Below are positions 20,463-29,002 of a stretch of 42,085 bases of DNA, in pieces (positions within the stretch are counted from its first letter, which is position 1; each line of letters opens with the position of its first letter). Source of the stretch: Prochlorococcus marinus (GTDB lineage Bacteria; Cyanobacteriota; Cyanobacteriia; PCC-6307; Cyanobiaceae); contig NZ_CVSW01000109.1 in the NCBI RefSeq assembly GCF_001180265.1, positions 1 to 42,085 of the forward strand. The letters run 5' to 3'. Under the pieces are notes generated by a model. It was given only the letters and a program-made list of their open reading frames with translations. It made no database searches and was not told the DNA's origin. The position numbers were made by a program, and so were the translations under genes.

Positions 20463-20642
20463 CTAATTAGTTACCTCAACTTCCTTATCCCTGCTTATTT
20501 GGCTTTCTAGAACTTCTATAGATGCTGTTACTGATGCAATTTTACGTTCAAGTGAATCCTTAATATAGTTGAGCATTTCTAATTTCTTGTGTTGATAAAA
20601 ACTCTTTTTTTCTTTAGATAACTTGAAATAACAATTAAACAT
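20463..20642 (-). CDS. Small hypothetical protein, coiled-coil-like
   Basis: A 59-codon frame on the minus strand, opening MFNCYFKLSKEKKSF and ending in DKEVEVTN. A second ATG at codon 23 (MLNYIKDSLERK) would give a 37-residue amphipathic helix with heptad-like Leu/Ile/Val spacing. Lys/Glu-rich, with no membrane segment. Convergent with the Ap4A phosphorylase gene, with three bases between the stops. The long clean helix and the tight packing support a real gene. I do not recognise a family. Confidence 0.55.
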   Translation of the reverse strand: MFNCYFKLSKEKKSFYQHKKLEMLNYIKDSLERKIASVTASIEVLESQISRDKEVEVTN

Positions 20643-20786
20643 TTTTGTTTTTATTATAAAAAGATACTTAATTGACTTGTGACAGAAAAAATAAATTGGT
20701 TTTAATTTAAAAACAATATTCCTTATGGACTTTCAATATTTTTTGAATAAAATTAAATAAATTCCATACTCTTCAAGAAAATATTA

Positions 20787-21797
20787 TTGAATAGTCCTGA
20801 AAATTCAAATACAAAAAGAATTTCAATTGATTTACCTGAGGAACTAATTTCCAGGTTTGATCAATTACGAAAAGAGTGGGGATTTAGAGCAAGAGGACCT
20901 GTAATAGAAAAGATACTTAAAGAACTTCTTCAAGAAGATGATTTACTACCTAAAAACCAACAGCAAGAAATAGACTTTAACGATAAGAATACTAATGAAA
21001 ATTCAAATATTGATGAAGATACTGCATTGGTATTAATTAAATCAGACGTAAAAAAAGAAGTTAATGAGATATCTTTAAATAAAAGATCTACAAATAACAA
21101 TCAATATAAAGAAACAGCCAACTCAAATATAAGCCTTCCCAATTTCGTTGAAAAAAAAGTAAAGAATCTAAGAAGAAGTATTAATAGTGAACAATTAAAG
21201 GAGAATATTAATGATATTCAAATTAATACAATCAAAGAAACTGAATTAATAAAATGTCGAATTGAGTTAATTAGTCATTGGAAAACACTATATGGATCAG
21301 TTCCTAATGACCATGTAGTAGAAGCTTCAATGGATTGGTTTGAAAAGGATATATGGCCAAATCTTGATGGGACTGAAAATCTACTCTTTACTTGGAGTGC
21401 AGCCAATAAATTAATGTCAGAATTATGCCCATTTTGGATAAAGAAAAATCCATCACTTGAAATTGTTTTATTAATGATTGGCGTTTTAGAAGACCCTTTT
21501 GCAACATCAGATCTGATAAATAGAATACCAACACTTATGAGAAGGTTTGTAAGTAGATTTAAGCGAAATAATAGATCAAATTCATTTGAAACTTTGGACT
21601 CAACAATGACAGTACATGGAGCACTTAAATTATTGAATTTATCAACATCAGCAGGATCAGCTCATACATTCCGTAAAATTAGGGAGGCCTATAAATCTAT
21701 AGCCTTAAAGACACATCCAGATGCTGGAGGATCAACAGATCAAATGAGAAAATTAAATGAAGCGTATCAATTGCTAAAAAATCTATATAGAGACTAG
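20787..21797 (+). CDS. Ribbon-helix-helix plus J-domain protein
   Basis: 336-residue protein with two recognisable ends. Residues about 11-48 look like a ribbon-helix-helix DNA-binding fold (KRISIDLPEELISRFDQLRK, then an RARGPVIEKILKELL helix). The last 65 residues look like a J-domain, with helix II (FRKIREAYKSIALK), an intact HPD near 310-312 and a following GGSTDQMRKLNEAYQLL helix, so it should be able to stimulate an Hsp70. Between them lies a polar linker (about 50-150) and a globular, tryptophan-containing region (about 150-265). The start is TTG at 20787; no ATG fits. The stop is directly followed by a 60-base palindromic element. I infer a regulator or DNA-associated co-chaperone; the role is unknown. 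Confidence 0.75.
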   Translation: MNSPENSNTKRISIDLPEELISRFDQLRKEWGFRARGPVIEKILKELLQEDDLLPKNQQQEIDFNDKNTNENSNIDEDTALVLIKSDVKKEVNEISLNKRSTNNNQYKETANSNISLPNFVEKKVKNLRRSINSEQLKENINDIQINTIKETELIKCRIELISHWKTLYGSVPNDHVVEASMDWFEKDIWPNLDGTENLLFTWSAANKLMSELCPFWIKKNPSLEIVLLMIGVLEDPFATSDLINRIPTLMRRFVSRFKRNNRSNSFETLDSTMTVHGALKLLNLSTSAGSAHTFRKIREAYKSIALKTHPDAGGSTDQMRKLNEAYQLLKNLYRD

Positions 21798-21856
21798 TAT
21801 AGTAATTCTCATATAAGACTAATTACAAGTCTAATTAATAGTCTCATATAAGATAA
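21797..21856 (+). repeat. 60-base palindromic element, copy A
   Basis: First of three diverged copies (others at 21975-22034 and, inverted, 22511-22570). Layout is TCTCATATAAGA, then AGACT-n7-AGTCT, then TCTCATATAAGA again, with the two outer boxes exactly 35 bases apart. It begins at the last base of the ribbon-helix-helix/J-domain gene. By eye 48 of 60 bases match copy B and 46 of 60 match copy C, without gaps. Confidence 0.75.
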
Positions 21857-21974
21857 CTGTTAAGCTAAAAATTTCTAATTTTAATCAATTATTTTTATTC
21901 AAATTTATGTAAGCAAAAAATATGTATTAATGAAATTAAGACAAAATTTGCTTTTAAAAAATAAAAATTTCCTT

Positions 21975-22034
21975 GTATAGCAATTCTTAAATAAGACTTA
22001 TTATTAGTCTATTATATAGTCTCAAAATAGATAA
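21975..22034 (+). repeat. 60-base palindromic element, copy B
   Basis: Same layout and same 35-base spacing as copy A, but the outer boxes are eroded (TCTTAAATAAGA and TCTCAAAATAGA). The central AGACT-n7-AGTCT inverted repeat is kept. It is not next to a gene end. Stretches 21857-21974 and 22035-22120 around it hold no coding frame I can support. Confidence 0.7.
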
Positions 22035-22138
22035 GTAAGATAAATAAATTAATCGATTTGAATGAATCATGCCCAAGCTGCTTAATTTCTGGGAAAAATT
22101 AAAAAATGAATAATAAATCAATAAATTATGTCCTTTAA

Positions 22139-22219
22139 GTGTCCAAGAAATTAATAAGAGCTAGAAACCATTGCTATAAAGGCTTTTTATGTGCCTCCGT
22201 ACTGCCTTAAAGACAGTAC
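22139..22219. other. Unexplained non-coding block with hairpin
   Basis: A stretch richer in G+C than the surrounding intergenic DNA. It ends in the inverted repeat GTACTG-n9-CAGTAC at 22199-22219, which touches the stop codon of the 86-aa gene. No T-run follows on the minus strand, so it is a poor terminator. It could be an RNA structure, a recombination site or part of a 3' UTR. I see no protein. Confidence 0.35.
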
Positions 22220-22479
22220 TACTGAGATTGAAGCTTTTCAATGGCGGTTTGTTTATCAATACTAGGGATATCACTTAATCCGTTTGCATCGAACCATGGG
22301 GCGCTAGCCCAATCAAATCCTTCGCCAAAAGTATTATCTGGTGAAGCAACATACCAGTGACATGATGCATCTGGTATATCAACAGCACATTTTGACCAAT
22401 CATCTGACCACTGAGGTACTTGTACCCACAGCACTGAAGATAGAAGTAGAGATAACAAATTGATCATGGTGATTATCAT
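22219..22479 (-). CDS. Small secreted protein, function unknown
   Basis: 86 residues. The first 20 or so form a signal peptide (MIITMINLLSLLLSSVLWV), with the ATG at codon 5 as an alternative start. The mature part is tryptophan-rich and acidic, with WSDDWSKC and a DASCHWYVASPDNTFG stretch. Its two cysteines could form one disulfide in the periplasm or outside the cell. No lipobox or later membrane segment. G+C content is visibly higher than in flanking genes, which suggests strong constraint or foreign origin. It lies alone between copies B and C of the 60-base element, downstream of pheT on the same strand. I do not know its function. Confidence 0.78.
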   Translation of the reverse strand: MIITMINLLSLLLSSVLWVQVPQWSDDWSKCAVDIPDASCHWYVASPDNTFGEGFDWASAPWFDANGLSDIPSIDKQTAIEKLQSQ

Positions 22480-22510
22480 ACAACATTTATTACTTTTATA
22501 GGATTATTAT

Positions 22511-22570
22511 TTATCTTATATAAGAATCATATATAGACTAGTTTATAGTCTTATATGAGAATAGTAATAC
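22511..22570 (-). repeat. 60-base palindromic element, copy C (inverted)
   Basis: Minus-strand copy, two bases past the pheT stop and reading in the same direction as pheT, just as copy A directly follows its upstream gene. The second outer box is the perfect palindrome TCTTATATAAGA. The central AGACT-n7-AGTCT is intact. It sits about 31 bases upstream of the secreted-protein gene's start. Confidence 0.75.
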
Positions 22571-22572
22571 AA

Positions 22573-25017
22573 TCAATTCCTCAATTTAGTGTTAAAACAT
22601 TTTTCAACATTAGAAATGATATTTGAATGTATTGATGTAATGTCCGAGTCTAGTAATGTTTTATCTTTATCCCTATAAGATAATCTAAATGTATAACTTA
22701 TATGATCATCTCCAAATTTACTATCCTCAAAAACATCAAGTAAATTTACATCCTCTAAGAGATTTTTTCCTGTTTTCCTTATTTGTGATGTTATTTCGCT
22801 AATTAAAAATTTCTTACTGAAAACAAAATTTATATCCCTTTCAATTTTAGGAACAATTGGGTATTGCTTATATATTGGAATCCATTTATTTTTTCTTGTA
22901 CTAGCTCCTAAGAGGTTAGAAACATTTATATTAAACAAATAAACTTTTTTTAATGACTTCTTTTCTAATATTAGTTTGGGATGTATTTCACCAAAATAAC
23001 CTGCATCTTTCCCTTCGATAACTAATCTTGCTGTTCTTCCTGGATGAAGAAAATCAATTGAATCAGTAGGTTTATCATCAATTTTTATGTTCAAAGATGA
23101 TAAAGCCTCCTTTAACTTTCCTCTGGCCTGGAAATAATTAAGATCGTTATCCTTACCCGAATTTATCCATTTTCCAAATTTTTTGTTTCCGTAAATCGCA
23201 CCATTCAGAACTTCTTCTTGAATGAACTCAGTTTTCTTTTGAAAAACATTTCCAATTTCGAATATATAACAACTTGCTTGTCCAGCTTTAATATTACGGT
23301 TCACAATCTCTAAATGTTCTTTCCAGATATTATCTCTAAGACAGCTTGTTTCTAATAACAAAGGATTAGAAATCTTTATAAGTTTTTCATCATCTTCAGG
23401 AACAAGAGAGTAGCTTAGTACCTCATTAAAACCATTTTCTATAAAACCATTTTTGACTTTTCTCAATGCCAACTGTTCTGATGACAATTTTCCAGGCTTA
23501 ATTGGATTAGGAAGTTTTAAGTCGAATCTGTCATACCCTATTAATCTAGCTATTTCTTCAATTAAATCTATTTCTCTTGTTAAATCATGTGATCTATTAG
23601 GTATTACTGATACATCCCAGCCATATTCTTTATTCTTTAAAGTACAACCTATGAGTGTTAATTTATCAACTATTTCATTATCAGATAAATTTCTTTTTTC
23701 AAATTGATCGTTAATTATTAATGGACCAAGAATTTTATGTATTCGATTTCTCCGCAGCTTAATAAATATGTCCTCATTATTTATTAAAATTGAAGTATTG
23801 ATAATTGGTGCATTAATAGAAAAATATTCTTCTAAAAGATTAATTGCCCTTGTTACTGCACTTATTGAATTTTTTGATGAAATCCCTTTTTCATACCTAC
23901 TGCTAGATTCTGTTCTTATGCCAACCGCCTTTGAAGATTTTCTTATAGCAACTGGATTAAAAACAGCGCCTTCAAGGTAAATAGATGATGTAGTATTACT
24001 TACAGAAGTCTCTAAACCGCCTATAACCCCTGCGATAGCTACCGGTTTATCACAACAAGTAATAACTGTGATATTGTCATTTAAGTTATATTCTTTACCA
24101 TCTAAGCAAACAAGGCTTTCGTTATCCTTGCCTTTTCTTACAGAGAAATCTTCTGGAGAAACTTCCTTACCAATTAAGTTTGACAGTTTATCTTTATCAA
24201 ACGCATGCAAAGGTTGACCTTGTTCTAAAAGAATATAATTTGTCAAATCAACTAGAAAATTAATAGATTTTATACCTGATTTTTCTATACGATCTTTAAG
24301 CCAATTTGGCGATAATTTTTCTCCATTTACTCCATCAATGCAGCTTAAAGTATAAATACAATTAGAGTCTAAAGCCTCTGGACAAAGTTTAAATCCTTTA
24401 AGTAAATGAATATTGTATTTATGGTTTAATTCTGGAAAATTTAAGGTGGATTCTAAAAGGGCAGAAATTTCACGGGCTATACCTATAACAGACATTCCAT
24501 CAGGTCTATTAGCTGTAATGGCTAAATCATATATAAAATCATTTAATTGAAGCAAATCAGAACCTGGAGTGCCTAATTCATGTTTAAGGGCTAAATCTTC
24601 ATCAATTATCTCTATCCCTTCGCTAGAGTCCTCTAAACCCAGTTCCTGCAATGAACATATCATTCCCTCACTCATGACACCTCTTATTTCACTTCTTTTA
24701 ATAGTTAAATCAACTGCATTTAATTTCGCGCCGACAGTAGCAACAAAAACATAAATATTTGGTTTAATATTGCTTGCACCACAGATAATTTGTAAATTCT
24801 TTGAATTACCAATATCGACTTGGCAAATTGAAAGTTTATCAGATCCTTCGTGTTTTAAAACAGATAATACCTTACCTAAAACAACACCATTTACATTTTT
24901 TGAACAATCTTCTAATGATTCAACCTCAAATCCACCAATAGACAATTTCTCAGAGAGATCTTCAGGAGTAGAAGTAATTTCTACTAAATTTTTCAACCAA
25001 TTTTGAGAAACTTTCAT
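22573..25017 (-). CDS. pheT: Phenylalanyl-tRNA synthetase beta subunit
   Basis: Beta chain of the alpha2-beta2 enzyme that charges tRNA-Phe. In order: the N-terminal MKVSQNWLKNLV block; an EMAP/tRNA-binding domain (about 40-150, with CGASNI); the B3/B4 editing domain including YDLAITANRPDGMS and GQPLHAFDKDK; the B5 domain around 400-490; the catalytic-like core; and the C-terminal anticodon-binding FDX-ACB domain (about 720-814, with YKQYPIVPKIERDINFVF). At 814 aa it is complete. The alpha subunit gene is not in this window. Divergent from rpmG. Confidence 0.96.
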   Translation of the reverse strand: MKVSQNWLKNLVEITSTPEDLSEKLSIGGFEVESLEDCSKNVNGVVLGKVLSVLKHEGSDKLSICQVDIGNSKNLQIICGASNIKPNIYVFVATVGAKLNAVDLTIKRSEIRGVMSEGMICSLQELGLEDSSEGIEIIDEDLALKHELGTPGSDLLQLNDFIYDLAITANRPDGMSVIGIAREISALLESTLNFPELNHKYNIHLLKGFKLCPEALDSNCIYTLSCIDGVNGEKLSPNWLKDRIEKSGIKSINFLVDLTNYILLEQGQPLHAFDKDKLSNLIGKEVSPEDFSVRKGKDNESLVCLDGKEYNLNDNITVITCCDKPVAIAGVIGGLETSVSNTTSSIYLEGAVFNPVAIRKSSKAVGIRTESSSRYEKGISSKNSISAVTRAINLLEEYFSINAPIINTSILINNEDIFIKLRRNRIHKILGPLIINDQFEKRNLSDNEIVDKLTLIGCTLKNKEYGWDVSVIPNRSHDLTREIDLIEEIARLIGYDRFDLKLPNPIKPGKLSSEQLALRKVKNGFIENGFNEVLSYSLVPEDDEKLIKISNPLLLETSCLRDNIWKEHLEIVNRNIKAGQASCYIFEIGNVFQKKTEFIQEEVLNGAIYGNKKFGKWINSGKDNDLNYFQARGKLKEALSSLNIKIDDKPTDSIDFLHPGRTARLVIEGKDAGYFGEIHPKLILEKKSLKKVYLFNINVSNLLGASTRKNKWIPIYKQYPIVPKIERDINFVFSKKFLISEITSQIRKTGKNLLEDVNLLDVFEDSKFGDDHISYTFRLSYRDKDKTLLDSDITSIHSNIISNVEKCFNTKLRN

Positions 25018-25118
25018 ATATATTTTTTAATCAATGATGAAAAAAGAAATGAGTATATCTTCAAAAAAGTTTGTTGAAGATGTACAATAGGAAATTATAC
25101 AATAAAGTATTAATTAAA

Positions 25119-25313
25119 ATGGCCAAAAAAGGGACAAGAGTTGTAGTGACCCTGGAATGTACTGAAGCCAGGACAAGCACAGATCCTAAAAGATCAAATG
25201 GTGTCTCAAGATATACTACTGAAAAAAATCGTAGAAATACAACCGAAAGATTAGAACTAAAAAAGTTTAATCCTCATTTAAACAGAATGACAATTCACAA
25301 AGAAATTAAGTAA
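25119..25313 (+). CDS. rpmG: 50S ribosomal protein L33
   Basis: 64-residue ribosomal protein, opening [17 protein letters not shown] and ending in MTIHKEIK. The frame is open further upstream to 25071, but the ATG at 25119 gives the family's standard N-terminus, so the longer form is not used. The zinc-type cysteines of some L33 proteins are absent (one Cys only), as in many cyanobacteria. It is followed by rpsR after 17 bases in the usual L33-S18 pair. Confidence 0.96.
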   Translation: MAKKGTRVVVTLECTEARTSTDPKRSNGVSRYTTEKNRRNTTERLELKKFNPHLNRMTIHKEIK

Positions 25314-25330
25314 TCAAATCAAATTAAATC

Positions 25331-25552
25331 ATGGCTAATTCAATTTTTAAAAAACAATTATCACCTATTAAACCAGGTGATCCTATTGACTATAAGGATG
25401 TAGAACTACTAAAAAAATTCATAACTGAGAGGGGCAAAATCCTACCAAGAAGAATGACGGGTTTAACCTCTAAGCAACAAAGAGATCTAACATTAGCTGT
25501 CAAGAGAGCCAGAATTGTAGCTCTTTTACCCTTCGTAAATCCTGAAGGATAA
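25331..25552 (+). CDS. rpsR: 30S ribosomal protein S18
   Basis: 73-residue small-subunit protein that contacts S6 on the platform. The core motif [19 protein letters not shown] and the closing [16 protein letters not shown] are diagnostic. Complete from ATG to stop. Forms a pair with rpmG upstream; the RNB-domain gene starts 45 bases downstream and probably belongs to the same transcript. Confidence 0.97.
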   Translation: MANSIFKKQLSPIKPGDPIDYKDVELLKKFITERGKILPRRMTGLTSKQQRDLTLAVKRARIVALLPFVNPEG

Positions 25553-25597
25553 TTTTATATTGAATATAGTTGGCACTATAATTAAGATTTCAAATAT

Positions 25598-26782
25598 TTG
25601 AAAGATTTAACTGATTTAAAAACTTATATTATTGACTCTGTTGATCCACATGAGGTTGATGACGCTATTTCATTAGAAATAAAAGAAGGAAATAAAAAAA
25701 ATTTATGGATACATATTAGTAATCCATGCAAACTCTTTTTGCATGATTCTAAAGTTGATTTAAATGCAAGAAAGAGAAATAGCAGTTTATATTTAATTGA
25801 TCAATATGTCCCAATGCTTCCTAAAGATATTCTTGAAAAGGCAAATCTAGCTCAAAATAAAGTTTCAGAAACTATTAGTGCAGCAATAGAATTCAATGAC
25901 GATGGATCAATAAATAAATATGAAATAACTGAAGCAATAATAAAACCAAAATATCAATTAACATATGAAGATGCAGATGAAATATTAGAAATAGAACCCA
26001 AAGAAGAAATAGAATTAATTGAGATTAAAAATTTATTAGAAAAAAGTATTACATTCAGAAAGAAACAAGGGGCAATTATTTTTGAAAGTCCCAATAATAA
26101 AATTAAATTATATGAGGATAATATTATAATAACTAAATTAGAGAAAACAATATCACAAATTATAGTTGCAGAATCAATGATATTAATGGGTTATGTAACA
26201 AGTTTATTTATAGATAAATATGATTTAGCGGCTGCATTTAGGATTCAAAAAATAAACTGCAATCCATCTGAAATACTCAATAAATACAATGATAGTGATA
26301 TTAAATATATAATATTAAAACAATATATGGGAAGAAGTTACATAACTACTAAGCCAGGAATCCATGAATCATTAGGCCTTAAAATGTATGTACAATGTAC
26401 TTCACCATTGAGAAGATATCTTGATTTAATTATACAAAGGCAAGTCTATAACAAAATTAATAATTACGATGTTCTAAATAGAGATTCAATTTCTAAGATT
26501 ATTGATTATTCAAAAAATAGACAATCAGAGAATAATAATATATTTAAAAATAATAAATTTAAGTATTTAACATTATTTTTTAAGAATGAAAAAAAACCTT
26601 TTTATAAAATCATATTCGTTAAGTGGATTAATTTTAAAAAAAATATTGCTTTGGTATATTTCCCAGATTATTCACTAGAAATACTTATTACTCTTTTTGT
26701 ATCAATAGAAATATATAGTAATAAAATTTATAAAGTTAAATATATTATAAATGATAGTAATCTTTTAGAATTTATTTATTAA
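25598..26782 (+). CDS. RNB-domain protein (Zam/RNase II family), short form
   Basis: 394-residue member of the RNase II/R catalytic family. The active-site acidic motif is present near the N-terminus as VDPHEVDDAI (canonical form IDPxDAxDxDDA), so the magnesium-binding aspartates are mostly kept. The later CTSPLRRYLDLIIQRQ motif is the other RNB hallmark. There are no N-terminal cold-shock domains, so it is close to a bare catalytic domain with a short C-terminal tail. The start is TTG at 25598, which places the catalytic motif unusually close to the N-terminus. The relative Zam was named for acetazolamide resistance in Synechocystis. Whether it degrades RNA is unproven. A second, longer RNB-type gene starts at 41419. 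Confidence 0.8.
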   Translation: MKDLTDLKTYIIDSVDPHEVDDAISLEIKEGNKKNLWIHISNPCKLFLHDSKVDLNARKRNSSLYLIDQYVPMLPKDILEKANLAQNKVSETISAAIEFNDDGSINKYEITEAIIKPKYQLTYEDADEILEIEPKEEIELIEIKNLLEKSITFRKKQGAIIFESPNNKIKLYEDNIIITKLEKTISQIIVAESMILMGYVTSLFIDKYDLAAAFRIQKINCNPSEILNKYNDSDIKYIILKQYMGRSYITTKPGIHESLGLKMYVQCTSPLRRYLDLIIQRQVYNKINNYDVLNRDSISKIIDYSKNRQSENNNIFKNNKFKYLTLFFKNEKKPFYKIIFVKWINFKKNIALVYFPDYSLEILITLFVSIEIYSNKIYKVKYIINDSNLLEFIY

Positions 26783-26850
26783 TAAGATAATAAATATAAT
26801 TAGTTGTTATTAGTTTAAAAAATATCTGTTAGTATTAATAAAAAAGCTTT

Positions 26851-28395
26851 ATGAGTTTTGTCATTACTACACCTTTATATTATGTTAATGATAAACCTCA
26901 TCTAGGAAGTGTATATACAACAATTATATGTGACTCAATAGCTAGGTATAAAAGGCTTGCAGGTGAAGATGTTGTTTTCATAACTGGTGTTGATGAACAT
27001 GGTTTAAAAATACAAAGAACAGCTAATGAAAAGGGTATTGAACCAAAATCACATTGTGATGAAATCTCAGAAGTCTTTAGTAATAATTGGAAAGATTGGA
27101 ATATATCCTTTGACAAATTTATAAGAACAAGCTCAAAAAATCATGAATTTGTTGTTAATGAATTTTATGAAAGAGTAAAAGCATCAGATGATATCTATAT
27201 GGGAGTTCAAAAAGGTTGGTATTGTGTCGGTTGTGAAGAATTTAAAGATAATCCAGAAAACTCATCAACATACAAGTGTCCAATACATCAAAAAAATCTA
27301 GAATGGAAAAATGAAGAGAATCTCTTTTTTAGGCTTTCAAAATATCAAAAAGAAATTGAGAAAATAATCAACGAACCTTCTTTTATAGAGCCAATAGAAA
27401 GAAAGAATGAAATTATAAATTTTGTTTCTAGAGGTTTAAAGGATTTTTCAATTTCAAGAACAAATGTTACATGGGGAATTCCAGTCCCTGATTACGATAA
27501 TCATACCTTTTATGTGTGGTTTGATGCTTTACTTGGATATGTAAGTGCCATTAGTTCTGATGAGACAGATCATTCATTGGAAAAATCAATTAATGGAGGA
27601 TGGCCAGCTGATGTTCATTTAATTGGTAAGGATATTCTGAGATTCCATGCTGTATATTGGCCTGCAATGCTAATTTCTGCCAAAATGAGAGTTCCTAAAA
27701 AGGTTTTTGGGCACGGATTTCTTACAAGAGAGGGGCAAAAAATGGGTAAAAGCTTAGGAAATGTACTCGACCCTGATTTATTGCTAACAAAATATGGAAA
27801 TGATCCCGTAAGGTGGTACCTCATTAAAGACATATCACTAGGAAATGATGGAGATTTTCAAGATAAAAGATTTGTTGACATTATCAATAATGACTTAGCT
27901 AATACAATTGGTAATTTATTAAATAGAACATCATCTATGTCTAGAAAATGGTTTGATAATAAAGTGCCAAATAATGAAAAAAAATCAAGTGAAAATAAAT
28001 TAGAGAATTTTGCCAAAATTGCAGTTGAAAATTATATTTATAACTTTGATAACTACAAATTAGATTTAGCAGCTAATGAAGTACTTAGCCTAGCAATTAA
28101 TACAAATTTGTATTTGAATGATAATCAGCCATGGCTGTTAATAAAAGAGAAAGATAATCTACCTCTAGTTAAAGAAATTATCTATAACGTTTTAGAAAGT
28201 ACTCGAATAATAGGATTATTATTACTACCTTTATTGCCCGAATTATCTACAAAAATTAATGAACAACTTGGTTCTATATACAGAGAGGAAATTCCTTGGG
28301 AAAAACAATTAATTTGGGGATTATTAGTTAGCAACTCAAGTCTTCCTAAACCCACTCCAATCATAAATAAACTTGAGTATGAGCAAAAATTATAG
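26851..28395 (+). CDS. metG: Methionyl-tRNA synthetase
   Basis: Class I synthetase that charges both initiator and elongator tRNA-Met. The HIGH-like signature is PHLGS near residue 17, and the KMSKS loop is KMGKS (QKMGKSLGNVLDP) near residue 300. A connective-peptide knuckle with cysteines (YCVGCEEF, and a later C) lies near 125-145. At 514 aa this is the short form without a C-terminal dimerisation domain, as is usual in cyanobacteria. It overlaps the downstream lipoprotein gene by 17 bases. Confidence 0.96.
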   Translation: MSFVITTPLYYVNDKPHLGSVYTTIICDSIARYKRLAGEDVVFITGVDEHGLKIQRTANEKGIEPKSHCDEISEVFSNNWKDWNISFDKFIRTSSKNHEFVVNEFYERVKASDDIYMGVQKGWYCVGCEEFKDNPENSSTYKCPIHQKNLEWKNEENLFFRLSKYQKEIEKIINEPSFIEPIERKNEIINFVSRGLKDFSISRTNVTWGIPVPDYDNHTFYVWFDALLGYVSAISSDETDHSLEKSINGGWPADVHLIGKDILRFHAVYWPAMLISAKMRVPKKVFGHGFLTREGQKMGKSLGNVLDPDLLLTKYGNDPVRWYLIKDISLGNDGDFQDKRFVDIINNDLANTIGNLLNRTSSMSRKWFDNKVPNNEKKSSENKLENFAKIAVENYIYNFDNYKLDLAANEVLSLAINTNLYLNDNQPWLLIKEKDNLPLVKEIIYNVLESTRIIGLLLLPLLPELSTKINEQLGSIYREEIPWEKQLIWGLLVSNSSLPKPTPIINKLEYEQKL

Positions 28396-29002
28396 ATTAA
28401 TAATTTTCCTTCCATTATTTATGCTTGGTTGCGCCCCAAAATTAATTGATGAAAATAAAGTTATACAAAAAATAAACAGTTTAGATATGACTATTTTCTC
28501 TAAAAGTGGAGATAAAATATATTCTATTACAAGTGCAAATTCAAGTTATGACAGAAATGAACAAAAATTCGAATTAAAAAAACCTATTATTAATATTCTT
28601 AATGGTAAAGAAACTAAATATATTATTAGTTCAGAAGAATCTACATTATCTGACAACAATAAACTCTTGAAATTGAAAGGGAATGTTAAATTAAAAACTT
28701 TAAAAGAGAGTGAGGATATTCTAAATGCTGATAATTTTATTTGGAATATAGAAAATACTAACTATCTATTAGAGGGAAATATAAGATTTGAAAATAAAAA
28801 TATCATCTTAAATTCAGGAAAAGCCATATTAGGTTCAGATAACATAATTGAATTTTTCAATCCAGTAAAATATATAATTAAAGATGAAAATAACGAAAAT
28901 AAATATGAAATAAACTCAGAAAATGCTTTCTATAATTTAAATACTGAATCAGTAAGCTTTGAAGCAAAAGATAACAGAGTTAAATCAATAATATATTTTT
29001 AA
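28379..29002 (+). CDS. lptC: LptC-like lipoprotein (LPS export periplasmic component)
   Basis: Lipoprotein with a short signal peptide ending in the lipobox LFMLGC, so it should be lipid-anchored at Cys18 when translated from the ATG at 28379. An in-frame TTG two codons upstream is possible but less likely. The rest is beta-rich, with repeating GNVKLKT / GNIRFENKN / EINSENAFYN patterns. These are typical of LptC/OstA-type jellyroll proteins that carry lipopolysaccharide from the inner membrane to the outer-membrane translocon. It starts within the end of metG (17-base overlap) and shares its stop region with the convergent CCB-like gene (four-base overlap). Confidence 0.72.
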   Translation: MSKNYRLIIFLPLFMLGCAPKLIDENKVIQKINSLDMTIFSKSGDKIYSITSANSSYDRNEQKFELKKPIINILNGKETKYIISSEESTLSDNNKLLKLKGNVKLKTLKESEDILNADNFIWNIENTNYLLEGNIRFENKNIILNSGKAILGSDNIIEFFNPVKYIIKDENNENKYEINSENAFYNLNTESVSFEAKDNRVKSIIYF

